A DNA stretch of 64,000 nt from contig JAUTXW010000538.1 in the NCBI GenBank assembly GCA_030620095.1, positions 1 to 64,000 on the forward strand. The letters run 5' to 3'. The notes below the pieces were generated by a model that saw nothing but the letters and a program-made list of their open reading frames with translations, was not told where the DNA came from and did no database searches. Each line of letters begins with the position of its first letter. Position 1 is the first letter of the stretch. The position numbers were made by a program, and so were the translations under genes. Shown here piece by piece: positions 10,901 to 21,236 of the stretch. This DNA is from Kuschelorhynchus macadamiae. Taxonomy: Eukaryota; Arthropoda; Insecta; Coleoptera; Curculionidae.

Positions 10901-13628
10901 AAGAGGCATTGTTTTATTTGTCTATTTTGAAGGGATAGCCTTCCAAAAATATTTAACAGATTAAAGTGGTTATAACCTTATTTCGGATAGTAACCAAATT
11001 TAAAAAAAAAACATATATTTTAAAAATTTTCTCTGTACTCTCTCAACACTTTTACTCCATACATCACACTGTGGTGACTCTAGTGACTGACAGACTGGTA
11101 TCATCAGCAAAGAGGATGTAGCGAGAATCGGATCTCCAAAGGTAAATCGTTGATGAAAATTAAGAACAATATTGGTCCCAACATGGATCCTTGGGGAACT
11201 CTGATACTCACAGCCTTCTCAGACGAATATTCACCCCCCACCCTGAAGACGATTTTCTAAGTAGGAGTCAATTAGTGCCACACTTTTTTTATTAAGCATA
11301 GAATGAGAGACACAGTCAAAAGCCTTACTAAGGTCACAAAACAAGAGAGTGTTATATTCAAAATTTTCATAACAGTCTGTGATAGTAGATAAGAGATCAA
11401 AAATTCCTTGAACAGTGTCTCTTCCCTGCTGGAAACCAAATTGATGGGGGTAAAGATATTATTTGACTCAAAAAAATTTATAATTTGGTTGGACATGCAT
11501 TTTTCAATAACTTTTGAAACAACAGGCAAAAACGCTATAGGACAATAATTTAAAATAATTTTTGTCTCCTTTTTTAAAATTGGTGAAATTAAAGGTTTTT
11601 TCTAGTACAGTGGGATATTTGCTCTCTTCAAAGCATTGATTAGTAAGTTTTGTCAAAGTGACATTTTTGACTTGTTTGAGTAGTCTGGTTGAAAAGCCAT
11701 AAATATCACTGCTACGTTTATATTGTCTATCACATCTCATCTCATCATTAATGGGCAACTTGCAAAATGGAACCAATTCGCTAAAAACCTACATAACTAA
11801 TTAAATAACACTCTAAAAGAACTTATCTTCCAAAAAATTGGTAATTTTTTGGTAAACCATCTGAAATGCAATGATAAATTTCATATTCTCAAGAACATTG
11901 TCTTACTTGTGGTGACGCAGTGACAGTTCCATGCAAATGCGCTAATGCTTGTGCACCACCCTGTGTTGCCAACTATTTTTTGGAGGAGATTGTATGGCTA
12001 GGGCAAAAAAATATATTTTAGCCAAGTACAGCATTTTTTTTGTGTTTTTTCTTTTAAGTGTGTGCAAGGTCCTGGGTAGCGAAAGGGGTGTGGTAAATGA
12101 AAAATTCAGTTTAATTGATAATAAATAAAATAAATACTCCAAAAATAATATTCAGTCAAATATTTCAAATCATTGATTTTTTTTGCACTGCTGCTGTTTT
12201 ATTTTGTTCTTTCTAATTTAAATCCTTAAACATAGTTATGTTCACTTTATTTTAAAGAATATGTTTCCTTTTTTTTAATCAGAAGGAAAACATAAAAAAA
12301 CCCCTTGAAAGGCCGATTTTATTAAAAAAGTTTAAGTGGCGAGTAAGAATTCAAGTTTTTGCATAATTTTAACTAAGAGCTGGTACATACCTGTGATGAC
12401 TAGCGTTGCCAGAATAACTGTCTGTGTTTAATTATATTGCTCAGCAGATATTAGACGGGTAAAATTCAGATACAAAAAACAACCAAGGCCAGTAGCTGCC
12501 CCCCTCCCCCGCGTCGGACTACGCCGAGTCGGTGAGATGACTCGATGGGAGACTTCTGGGTACAATCAATTAAGTCTCTGTAGGGGGACAGTGATTCTTA
12601 ATTGAAATGAGCGTGGGGGCTAAGTATTGTAGTTTATTATTTCCAGGGTGTTCAAATCTATCTATACATATAAAAGAAAAATCCTGATGACTGACTTGTC
12701 TGTCTTATCATATACCTCTAAAATCGTTAAAGAGCAAACATCCAAATTTGGCATAGACCTTCTTTTTATGATGTAGGTGTGAGATATGAGAGGATTATTT
12801 AAAATTCACTCTTAAAAGGGTGAAATGTATTTTTTCTTTTTTTAATTGTTTGAGTTTTTAAAAGTTTTTCAAAAATAATTATCTAAAAATCAATTTCTGA
12901 ATTTTTCAAAGTGGGTAAAATGGGTTTTTACTTTCTTTACAAATTCATGATCAATGACTTTCAAAAATAATTACGAGTTTCAATGTCATTATTCCCTAAA
13001 TTCCAATTCAATTGTCTATATTTCCTAAATTCCTAAAATTTTTTATTTTCCGAAATATCGCCATTAAAGGCGTGAAAAGAAATGATTTTTTTCCATAATA
13101 TCCCTTCAACTGAATAAGATATTTAAGAATTTTTTTTTAATAAGCTGCACTTATGAAGATTCTTTCGTCGATGGCTTTTAAAAGTTACAATCTAAAAAGT
13201 GTTTGTGTAAGTTGTTTATTATCAATATTTTGGTCCTCAGATAAGCCTATGGTTTCCCCTTATGTGTTGGGTTTTTCATGTAACTTATACCAGATTAAAA
13301 CAGAAACTTAAAACGTTTTATTAATAGTAATCTAAATTGGTTTAAGAATTTATACCTGTAAGTTTACACTATAAATGGATTCTTCTGTAAATATTTGACT
13401 ATTTATGCAACTTTGGAAATTGATAAACACCCATTCTTTCAGGAAATCGATTCTAAAATCAGAGTAGAAATCGATGAAGCCACGAAAAAAGCCAAAGCCG
13501 AAAAAGAAATAGGCTTAGACGAAATAGCATCAGATGTGTACGCCCATAATTTGGAGGGCGACATTAGAGGAATTTCCATCTTCCATCCCTTGAAACACAA
13601 GAGAGTAGGACCAGCAGTAAATTTGTAA
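4862..13628 (+). CDS. PDHA1: Pyruvate dehydrogenase E1 component subunit alpha, mitochondrial (8 exons)
   Basis: This is the alpha subunit of the thiamine-diphosphate-dependent E1 that decarboxylates pyruvate in the mitochondrial matrix. Coding exons are 4862-4912, 5155-5223, 5311-5484, 5584-5802, 7987-8158, 8956-9136, 9771-9915 and 13443-13628. They sum to 1197 nt, or 398 residues plus stop, with every phase matching; the family is about 390-400 long. Seen in the sequence: a basic N-terminal presequence, FETQPFRLHKL, the [19 protein letters not shown] core, the ThDP/Mg motif GDGAANQG at residues 196-203 ending in ENN, and the phosphorylation loop [10 protein letters not shown]. The regulatory serines align at S294 (site 1), S301 (site 2) and S233 (site 3), so control by PDH kinase is expected. 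Intron 3 uses a GC donor. Intron 7 (3.5 kb) carries nested LINEs. The gene looks intact. Confidence 0.96.
6954..7205. repeat. Two-copy tandem duplication of ~127 bp in PDHA1 intron 4
   Basis: Units begin at 6954 and 7081. Both contain TTACC(A/G)TACATTT, AACAACACACTACAT, GGAAAGAT(T/G)TGG(G/C)CCAGCAACATG and TTTGTTGGTGTC. Small indels separate the copies. No coding potential. Confidence 0.75.
9250..9312. repeat. Penelope-associated terminal repeat, copy B (PDHA1 intron 6)
   Basis: AAATCATTGTTCTTGGGACTAGACC at 9260 onward and the following AAAATGGAATCACATATCC match the copy at 2000-2060 with scattered differences. It is a solo fragment with no adjacent ORF. Confidence 0.5.
10186..11776 (-). mobile_element. 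Non-LTR retrotransposon (LINE) reverse-transcriptase remnant in PDHA1 intron 7, outer copy
   Basis: On the minus strand, from high to low coordinates: 11776-11504 and 11529-11272 give the early RT fingers ([20 protein letters not shown]), with an AFDCVSH-like region lost to frameshifts. 11150-11220 gives [17 protein letters not shown]. About 11100-11130 gives the catalytic FADDTSL. 10530-10186 gives the thumb and C-terminal part ([20 protein letters not shown]). The order is that of CR1/Jockey-type RTs. Several frameshifts and stops make it dead. The block between about 10540 and 11080 is foreign and belongs to a second LINE. Confidence 0.85.
10540..11085 (-). mobile_element. 5'-truncated LINE 3' end nested inside the outer LINE
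   Basis: On the minus strand, [11 protein letters not shown] at about 11030-11070, then [19 protein letters not shown] and TRQQDIL, form the C-terminal part of a different LINE ORF2. A 3' tail follows, with GTAGATGCTTTATTCAATAA-type sequence at 10540-10565. The piece interrupts the outer RT between its FADD box and its thumb, so it inserted later. I did not find a target-site duplication. Confidence 0.7.
12660..12850. repeat. Dispersed repeat with ATGACTGACTTGTCTGTC-type core
   Basis: The stretch from ACATATAAAAGAAAAATCC through a GACTGACTTGTCTG core and CAAATTTGGCATAGACC has the look of a common insect nonautonomous repeat. No second copy is in this window, so this rests on general pattern only. 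Confidence 0.3.
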
Positions 13629-14092
13629 AGGGAATATTTCAAATTTAAGCTAAAACTTTTCACTCAATATTAAGTACCAACCTTTTTAAGTTCATCAAAT
13701 TTTTTTGCTGCATTTTTAATAACTATTAAGTCCAATTAATTATATTTGATATTTTGATTATTTTTTTAAAGTATAATTTTATTAAGGAATGACAGAAATA
13801 CTTAATTTAGATATTTGATTTTCATGAACACCTTTTGGGCCAGCAAAATGACATTTTATTAACAAGTGGTGCATTTTTTAAAAACAAGTTTTTTTGTTAG
13901 TATATGTAGTTAAATCTATTTCTGTCATTTGTTCTACAATTTAGGGGAGACTTAGGAAATACTATGTTTAAAAACTTTTTTTTGAGTTTTGGTATTTCCA
14001 TATCTCTCTGCAATATGGCTATTATTTTGTGTATATACTGGTTTTTATTATGGAGATTTATATTTATTATTATCAATTGTTTTGTGGCGCCG

Positions 14093-14098
14093 AATAAA
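14093..14098 (+). terminator. Candidate PDHA1 polyadenylation signal
   Basis: AATAAA at 14093 lies 465 bp after the stop codon and is followed by a T-rich stretch (GGTTTTTATTTATT). It is the clearest hexamer of this kind downstream of the gene. Usage is inferred. Confidence 0.4.
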
Positions 14099-15289
14099 AA
14101 GACTTGTTAAACAACATTGGTTTTTATTTATTAACATAGAACATTGTAAGATATGCACAAAATGTAGATTAATCATAAGATTAAAACATCACATATATTT
14201 TAGAACATCAATTACATTATTTGCTCTTCCTTAGATAGAGTAGAGTGGGTATTAAGAAACGATGTACAGATTAGTAGTTTGGGATTGGAAAAAGAACACA
14301 GTACTTGTGCATTTTTTTTGAACTATGAAATTTTTTACAGATTAAAAAGGCCTTACATCCACAACAACTATGTTGTTTGTATAATTATAGATTATATCCC
14401 TGACTCGTAAAAATATCTCTGAAATCTCACAATATTGGTCGATATTGTTTTATGTTTGTGGTTTACCTGAGAAACCAAGAAATGGTGCATTATTCATTCG
14501 CCGTCGGCTACAACTCTGCATATCCATGAAAACAGTCTGCTTTTGACATACCTCTCGCTTTTGTCGCGGCCTTTGATCCGTGTGGTGTACCATAATTTGA
14601 GGCTACAGATTTAAATTGCCTGACAAAAACTAAGGATATTAATATTTTTTAGCCAATTCTTTAATTGTCAATATTTCGTAAATGGATTAATTAATTTGCA
14701 AATAAATATTTTGTGGATTAATTAGCTTTCAATCATCAATTCAATAATTTTTGACAAGTGGCTAGTGTTTAATATACAGAGAGTAATCAGAAGTATTGAA
14801 AATTGTTTTTAAAATGGTTGTTCAAACTCAGGTAAAAATCTAGGTTCTTTTTAAATGTCCCATCAACTCTATTTGAAGTAAACACCATTGGTGTACATCG
14901 TTATAAAAAAATACAAACTTTTAATTCAACTGTATATTTCTATAATCTAGATCAAAATATTAAAATTAGTCAGTGTTATTAAGAGAATTTTTGCAATAAT
15001 TGTGATTCAAGTACCATCCACAATATGACACCAGAATAAGCAAGCCATTGGATTGTTGCTTGGAGCAATGATGTATGGTGTGGCAAATCTCTTCACTGTT
15101 ACACAAAGTGTGATTTCTCATTTGATACTGTGACAAGACAAAAATATAACCAGTGCCGGCCATGCTTTCATCGAAGGCCTGTCGACGGGTATTCAAGTGT
15201 CTTCGGGAATAGGGAGGAGACTAATCATTGTACACATTTGAAGCAAAGAGGGATTTTTAAAAGATTTACTATGAGGACATGAATTTCGA

Positions 15290-17240
15290 TGTTTTCAAAG
15301 ACTATTTTGGTAAAATGATATCTTCCGGCTGATTCGGTAGTGGTTATAGATAACGCAAGCTATCATTCACGGCGCAACACACCAGCTTTATCTTCGAAAA
15401 AAACAAGAAATTATTGACTGGCTAACTACCAAAGGTAAGTATTGAGTTTAAGCACAATTTGATAAAGAAAGAACTACTAGCCATAGCTAATTTACACAAA
15501 AATTGTTTTATGAAATATCAGTGGAAGATATAGCAGAAAAATATAATGTAACCCTACTTAGTGCAAGCTTATAACTCTCAGCCACACTTAAAAAATATAT
15601 ACAAAACTGACACTTTAACTTGCTTCAAAACAGAAAGGAAATACCAAATAAAAAACCCTAACAAAGTTAACCTCCAACTCAGCAAGAGTATGCCGAACAT
15701 AAAAAATGCATTCCTGGAAAGCACAGAGAAATTTAAAGATTATATCCACATATACCTGGGGGTCCGGGATATGGAGTCCACAGCCCTCTAAACAAATACA
15801 ACTTCTCATCAAGACTCCCTAACCAACTTGACATATGTTCGGCTGAGATGGTTGCTATATGAAGGAATTATATACTCACTCAAAAAAAATATCAAAGATG
15901 TCCTAATATTGACAGATTCCCAAAGTGCATTACAGAAACTTAATAGAAACTATATAAACCCTAATAATGACCACATAACCCCTACTACAAAACAATTACT
16001 GATAGATGCTAATGAAAACAATAGTAACATTAAAATAGCCTGGATTCAGGGTCACTCAGGAAAAGGATCCTGGTATTCTAAAATCCAAGAATTTCCCACT
16101 ACAAAGTGGTACAAAAAATTACCATACATAAATAGAAAATACATTACAACGCTGGTTAGAATGAAAACCGGTCATTGTATGACAGCCAACTACCTATACA
16201 AAATAGGGGTAAAAGAATCGCCCAACTGCGAATGTGGGCAAATAGAAGACCTCAACCACATATTTATTTTATGTCCTATAAATTATATACCCAATACAGA
16301 TATATGCCAGGAACTGCAAAAAAAGGGACATCCAACATCTATGAACCTCGCTACTATACTCACAAATCCAATTTTACAGACATTAAAATTAATTGACGAC
16401 TTCCTAGCCATCAACAAAATAAAACTATGAGCTGATATGTCGTCACTTAGTTACTCTGCTGTATTTTCAGACTATGCTAACCACCAAACAAGCGCATGCA
16501 CATGCCTCTCTGGCTGGGCGGATATCCGAGTCTCACAAAATAATCAGACAAATACTATTTAGCTTTCAAATATTGTTTTTAGGAAGTACGGCCACAATGC
16601 TGACTCTATTCGTTCTGTGATGCCATGACTAACTAAATAATCACATAGCCTATATTTTAATTAGATATTTAAGAAATCACCAATATTACCCCATTCCCGT
16701 ATGTGATACGTATCCCATAATTGTCAATCCTCTGTTATGAATGTCTATTACTAACAGTCTACTCACCGTCAAGAAGAAAACTACACAGAACCACACACAG
16801 CACTCAAAAAGAAACCCCTACAGTCACCTAAAGACCCACACAAGTACCAAAGAAAAGCATAACTTGGAACAAGAAAGGACGTCCAGGACATGATTCAGGG
16901 TCAGACTAAATCCTGGACGCTGAGAGAATGGGCTGGCAAATTATTTCAGTAGGAATAGAGCTAAAATCACTCAAGTCAACTGTGCTGCTTACCATCATAT
17001 AATTGCGAACTAAATCCTATAGAAATTATATGGACATTTAAAATGAAGGATGTTAAGCTACTGTTTGATCAAGCAATTAAGGAAGTAACAACAGAGAACT
17101 GGCGAAAAGCAGTCCAGCATGTGTGAAACAGGAGAAAATGTGGTATTTTGACAACCTGATCGACTAGACGGAAGACCTTTTAATTATAATGTCAAGATTC
17201 AAAGTGATAACAGTTCTTCAGATGACGAAGAATATAACCT
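15290..17240 (+). pseudogene. DDE transposase remnant split by a LINE insertion
   Basis: The 5' part at 15320-15410 reads LPADSVVVIDNASYHSRRNTPAL, and the frame continues with KKELLAIANLHKN and EDIAEKYNV to about 15550. The 3' part resumes near 16990 with LNPIEIIWTFK, VKLLFDQAIKEVTTENWRKAVQHV and a degraded acidic C-terminus to 17240. VIDNASYH and NPIE hold the second and third catalytic acidic residues of Tc1/mariner-superfamily (DDE_3-like) transposases. Frameshifts are present in both halves. The 1.4 kb between them is LINE sequence. Confidence 0.75.
15550..16960 (+). mobile_element. 5'-truncated LINE with RNase H domain inserted in the DDE transposon
   Basis: An open frame at 15828-16430 (200 codons) carries an RNase H core: ILTDSQSALQKL, then AWIQGHSGKGSW. 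It ends in a zinc-knuckle-like CECGQIEDLNHIFILCP. That order (RNase H, then a CxC...H....C tail) is usual for R1/Jockey/I-type LINE ORF2 ends. 15561-15791 gives the upstream linker in another frame. The RT proper is missing. About 500 bp of 3' UTR follows. Confidence 0.75.
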
Positions 17241-17249
17241 ATTCTAATT

Positions 17250-18933
17250 CAATTGTTGTATAATAATATATAATAACAATTATTTTAGCTATACATATTT
17301 TGTACGTACATATATAAAATTTTTATTTTGTTAAAATAAAATTTCATTAAATTTAAATTATACCCATAAGTATTCAACCGCATGCCTTTGGCGTACCATT
17401 TTCAGTGTTTATGAACGGATAACAATAGGCAAAACGCATAAATTGACCCAAAACCGGGTGGTACTACCTGCACTTGATGAATAGAAAGAATTTTGTAATG
17501 AGATCAATGTCAAACTATGGAAGTGGAATAAATTATTAGTGGGTCACCCTGTAGTCCTTTTGCATACCTAATGTTTTATTACTCTATACTTTTCTGAAAC
17601 ACATTATAAATCAGGTGAAAATCGATCAGATTCATCATTTACCCATGCATCCAGCTTCTCCTGGTATTGATTGGATTGAGCATCATTTGAATTTGATTAT
17701 TGAGTATGCCCAAGAGAGTTCAAGCTGTAGTAAATAATAGAGGTGGAATTAAATCATTTTGTATTCTTCAGTTTCACTTTAAAGGTTTGGATATTTTTAT
17801 TTATTGGGGTACACCAATGGAGATAAACTGACCTCAGAAAGAGTAGACAACGTATTTCAACAAATTCCCAGATTTTTTTTGAATGGGAACAGACAAAAGA
17901 ATAAATGGAGCTTATTTATTTATTTTTATGCGAAAAAGCTTTTGTGTTATTTCTGTAATAGTGTTGCTATTGTTTGACGCTAAACGCTATTATAAATTAT
18001 AACCACCTGGGTGGATTATACATAAAATAAATTTGGATAAAATCTACCGTGTTGCCAATAGCACTCTAGAAACCTGTAATGTCAGAGGTGTTTTAAGCTA
18101 GTAAAAAATAAATAGTCAAAATATTTTAAAATAATAGAAAACATAGCAGTTGACACCACAATATTATAATATTCATACAAAACTATGCTAAAAGTAATAT
18201 TGTATACGAAAAATATATATTTTTTTTGTAGTATGAGAAAAACTCTTCAAAATAGGGATGTAAATAAATAGTTAAAATGGAAATATTTTCTTCTTTAAAA
18301 ATGTTTTGATGATTTTTTTTTTCAACCTGTATCCTTAAAATCAGTCAAAGAATTGAGTTGAGTTTATGAGTTTGTTTTTTTACTCAGGAAGTCAAAAGAT
18401 GCGACATATTAATGTTAATTTTTAACCAAAATCCCCTTGATTGTGTGAGTGGTCTTTTTGGATGGATCAAAAAAGAATAAACAAACCGGATTTTAGGGAA
18501 ACAGAGAATAGAAATTCCACAATCCATCAGCTTTGGAACAGGAATCCAGTGGAAAACAGACGATACGTTTGGTAAGGTTCTGTTAGGGAGATAATCTAAA
18601 GTCTATTAAAATTCAAGATAAAGTGAAAATGTAAAAGAAGTGATTGTGTGAGGATATGCCTTTAAAAGTTTGCTTAAAACATATCATAATAGGTCATATT
18701 TATTTAAAGGAGTAATGTCAAAGTCAAAAAAAGCTTTCATGTCTAAAGATACAAAAAATTCTATCGACAAAGCATCAAAATAAATCTAAAAAATATGGCG
18801 CTATACCTGGGTAACCACAAAAAGATAAATTAAAATATAAGTACAAATTAATCCAGGATAAAGTCAGAATTATGCACTATAGTCATGTCCAAGAACTAAA
18901 ATAAACACTCAGTACAATTATAAAAAGACTAAT

Positions 18934-18935
<2 letters not shown>
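17250..18935. other. Intergenic AT-rich sequence, no gene seen
   Basis: No open frame over 60 codons with recognisable content on either strand. Short low-complexity A/T tracts only. Confidence 0.5.
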
Positions 18936-19135
<200 letters not shown>

Positions 19136-19146
19136 CATATAGTAAC

Positions 19147-20090
19147 TTATTCAAAACTTTCTTGAAAATATTCAGAAAGATCATAATAGGCCTTATTTAC
19201 TAGTCCATTTTTTAATTCCATACGAAAGACATAAATTATAGGTAGAGACATAATGTGAACTGGTAGATGATTAAATATTTTCCTACTTTCATAAATCAGA
19301 GATTTCTTTATTAGTGCAGAAGTTGGAATTGGAAGAGGTAGCTCACTTGTTTGTCTTGTAATATGAGCTGAGTTGGGGTTCAATAATGCATTTTTGTTCT
19401 TGAACACCAGGCTAATTGTCTCTATAATGAACACAGATGTTAGAGTCAACATTCGTTGGTGTATAAACAAAGTCTACAAGAATCTCTCGGTTTTGCCTTG
19501 CACAAATATCTTTGCATGTTTTTGTGAAATGAAAATAGCCAGGTCTCCCACTATTGTTCTTATTTCATAACAAGCGGAAGCTAATTTCTTGCTCAAGAAT
19601 GCAACATGACCCTCAAACCTCAAGCCACAGTGCAGCAAAAGCCCCAAGAATTTAACTTCATAACTGTTTGAGAGATGGCCAGATGCAAATGGTGCCAGAC
19701 TTACCTCATGCTTAAAACCTATGACATAAGTCTTATCATTATTGAGAGAAAGTTGATTTGCGTCAAATCACTCCTTTATCCTGACTAAGTCACCGGAAAT
19801 TAGACGATTCATGTCCTGAGTTGTTTCTGAGTGCTATAAAACTGTGGTGTCATCAGCAACAAGAATAAACATCCCCTAGTGTCAACATGTGTTATATCGT
19901 TAACGTTAAGTAGAAAAAGTACCGGGCCCAGTACAGAATCCTGTGGTACCCCGCAAGTGATATTTCTATGCTCTTATGTTGATGACCCCACAAACACCCG
20001 CTGATTTCGTCCCTCGAGATTTGCTCGCCAACCACTTTTGTCTACAAGTACTGTATCTTGAATTTGAATAGACTTTAGTATTTATATTTA
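19147..20090 (-). mobile_element. LINE remnant (RT core to C-terminus), minus strand
   Basis: The minus strand reads GVPQDSVLGPVLFLLNVND at about 19910-19970. Further down, an open frame at 19470-19147 ends with LPLPIPTSALIKKSLIYESRK and [11 protein letters not shown], the C-terminal signature of a CR1/Jockey-like ORF2. The catalytic FADD box is not readable. The 3' end runs straight into the AT microsatellite. Dead copy. Confidence 0.8.
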
Positions 20091-20739
20091 TAGCATTATA
20101 TTTAGACGTTTACATTGAATTTTTCCTGTATATTTATGACATAGATATTTTTTTTTTCAGTTCTTTAACTGAAAATCCATAAAGTACCGGTAGCGTATGT
20201 ATATTTTTCTGCGGGAGGGAGCTTTGTATTGTTCCTAGTTTTTGACATTAATATTAGTATAATAATCAATAACCTAATAGGGTGGAACATTAAACTTGAA
20301 ACTATTAACAATTTGTAAAAGCCATGTTACTTGTCAAACACGTTTTTACTGCAAAACCCTGTTAAATAATTTTTTTTTAGACCAGTGGAACAACATTTTA
20401 TGTAACATATTTGATATCTAAATTCAACTGTTCTAAAATCTTCTAGCAAATGGGTATTCAAAATTATAGTTTTGAGTATAGTCTTTGTTATTTTAATTAA
20501 AAATATCCCAAGTAGCATATATCAAATTAATAATAATTTTCAATGTATAAAATATATTGCAGTAAAATGTTCTTGCTTGTGGAGGTGTTAAACTCCAATC
20601 CGCCTTGAATACATACGCCTTTGAATATAATTAACCACAAAGTACTTAATTCATCAAGATTTATAAATACTTAATAAAACTAAAAAAATAAATGTTTTAG
20701 AAAATACCTCTGAGTATATTTACAGCTTTACAGAAAAAA

Positions 20740-21236
20740 CTAAAACTCTATATCACTAATACCCGAAACAGAGGTGTCCCTCTCGTCAGACAACTGTACA
20801 TTTATATTATTTACACTATTTAATCCTTCACTAACTACACTAATTCCTATTTTTACATTACAACTGTTATTACTAAGGTGGCCTTGTTTCAAATCTACTT
20901 TTGTGTCACCTTTAATGTTATCTTCTTTAACAGATAAATTACAGTGAAAATTGGTAGATTTTTCATCACAAGGCATTAAATTAACACCAGAACTATTTAC
21001 AGTATTACTTAAAGCTAATCGCTCACATTCCGTGTCCTTTTTTTCTTCTATAATACACTGTAGTAGTCTAGGGTTTTCATTTGTTTTATTATTTGTAGTT
21101 GGCGCTTCTTCAATCAGGTTTTGAGTGTTACTGCTCTGTACATTTTTGCTTTTTTTTATAGCAAGTTTCCTGTTTATCTTTGGCAGTCGCGATATTGCTA
21201 AATAGAGGCTTCTTTGTACTATATGGTTTCTCTCAA
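20740..21236 (-). CDS. ICE1: ICE1 terminal exon 9
   Basis: The frame is open from an acceptor (TTTTTCTTTCAG at 21237-21248, minus strand) to the stop at 20740. It encodes a helical VQRSLYLAISRLPKIN segment and then a polar, low-complexity tail of about 130 residues. The incoming phase (two bases completing a codon) fits exon 8. A gypsy element starts only about 60-70 bp upstream of the acceptor. Confidence 0.7.

Noticed and set aside
14966..15196. 76-codon minus-strand ORF
   Set aside because: No recognisable motif; adjacent to a transposon remnant on the other strand. Probably chance.
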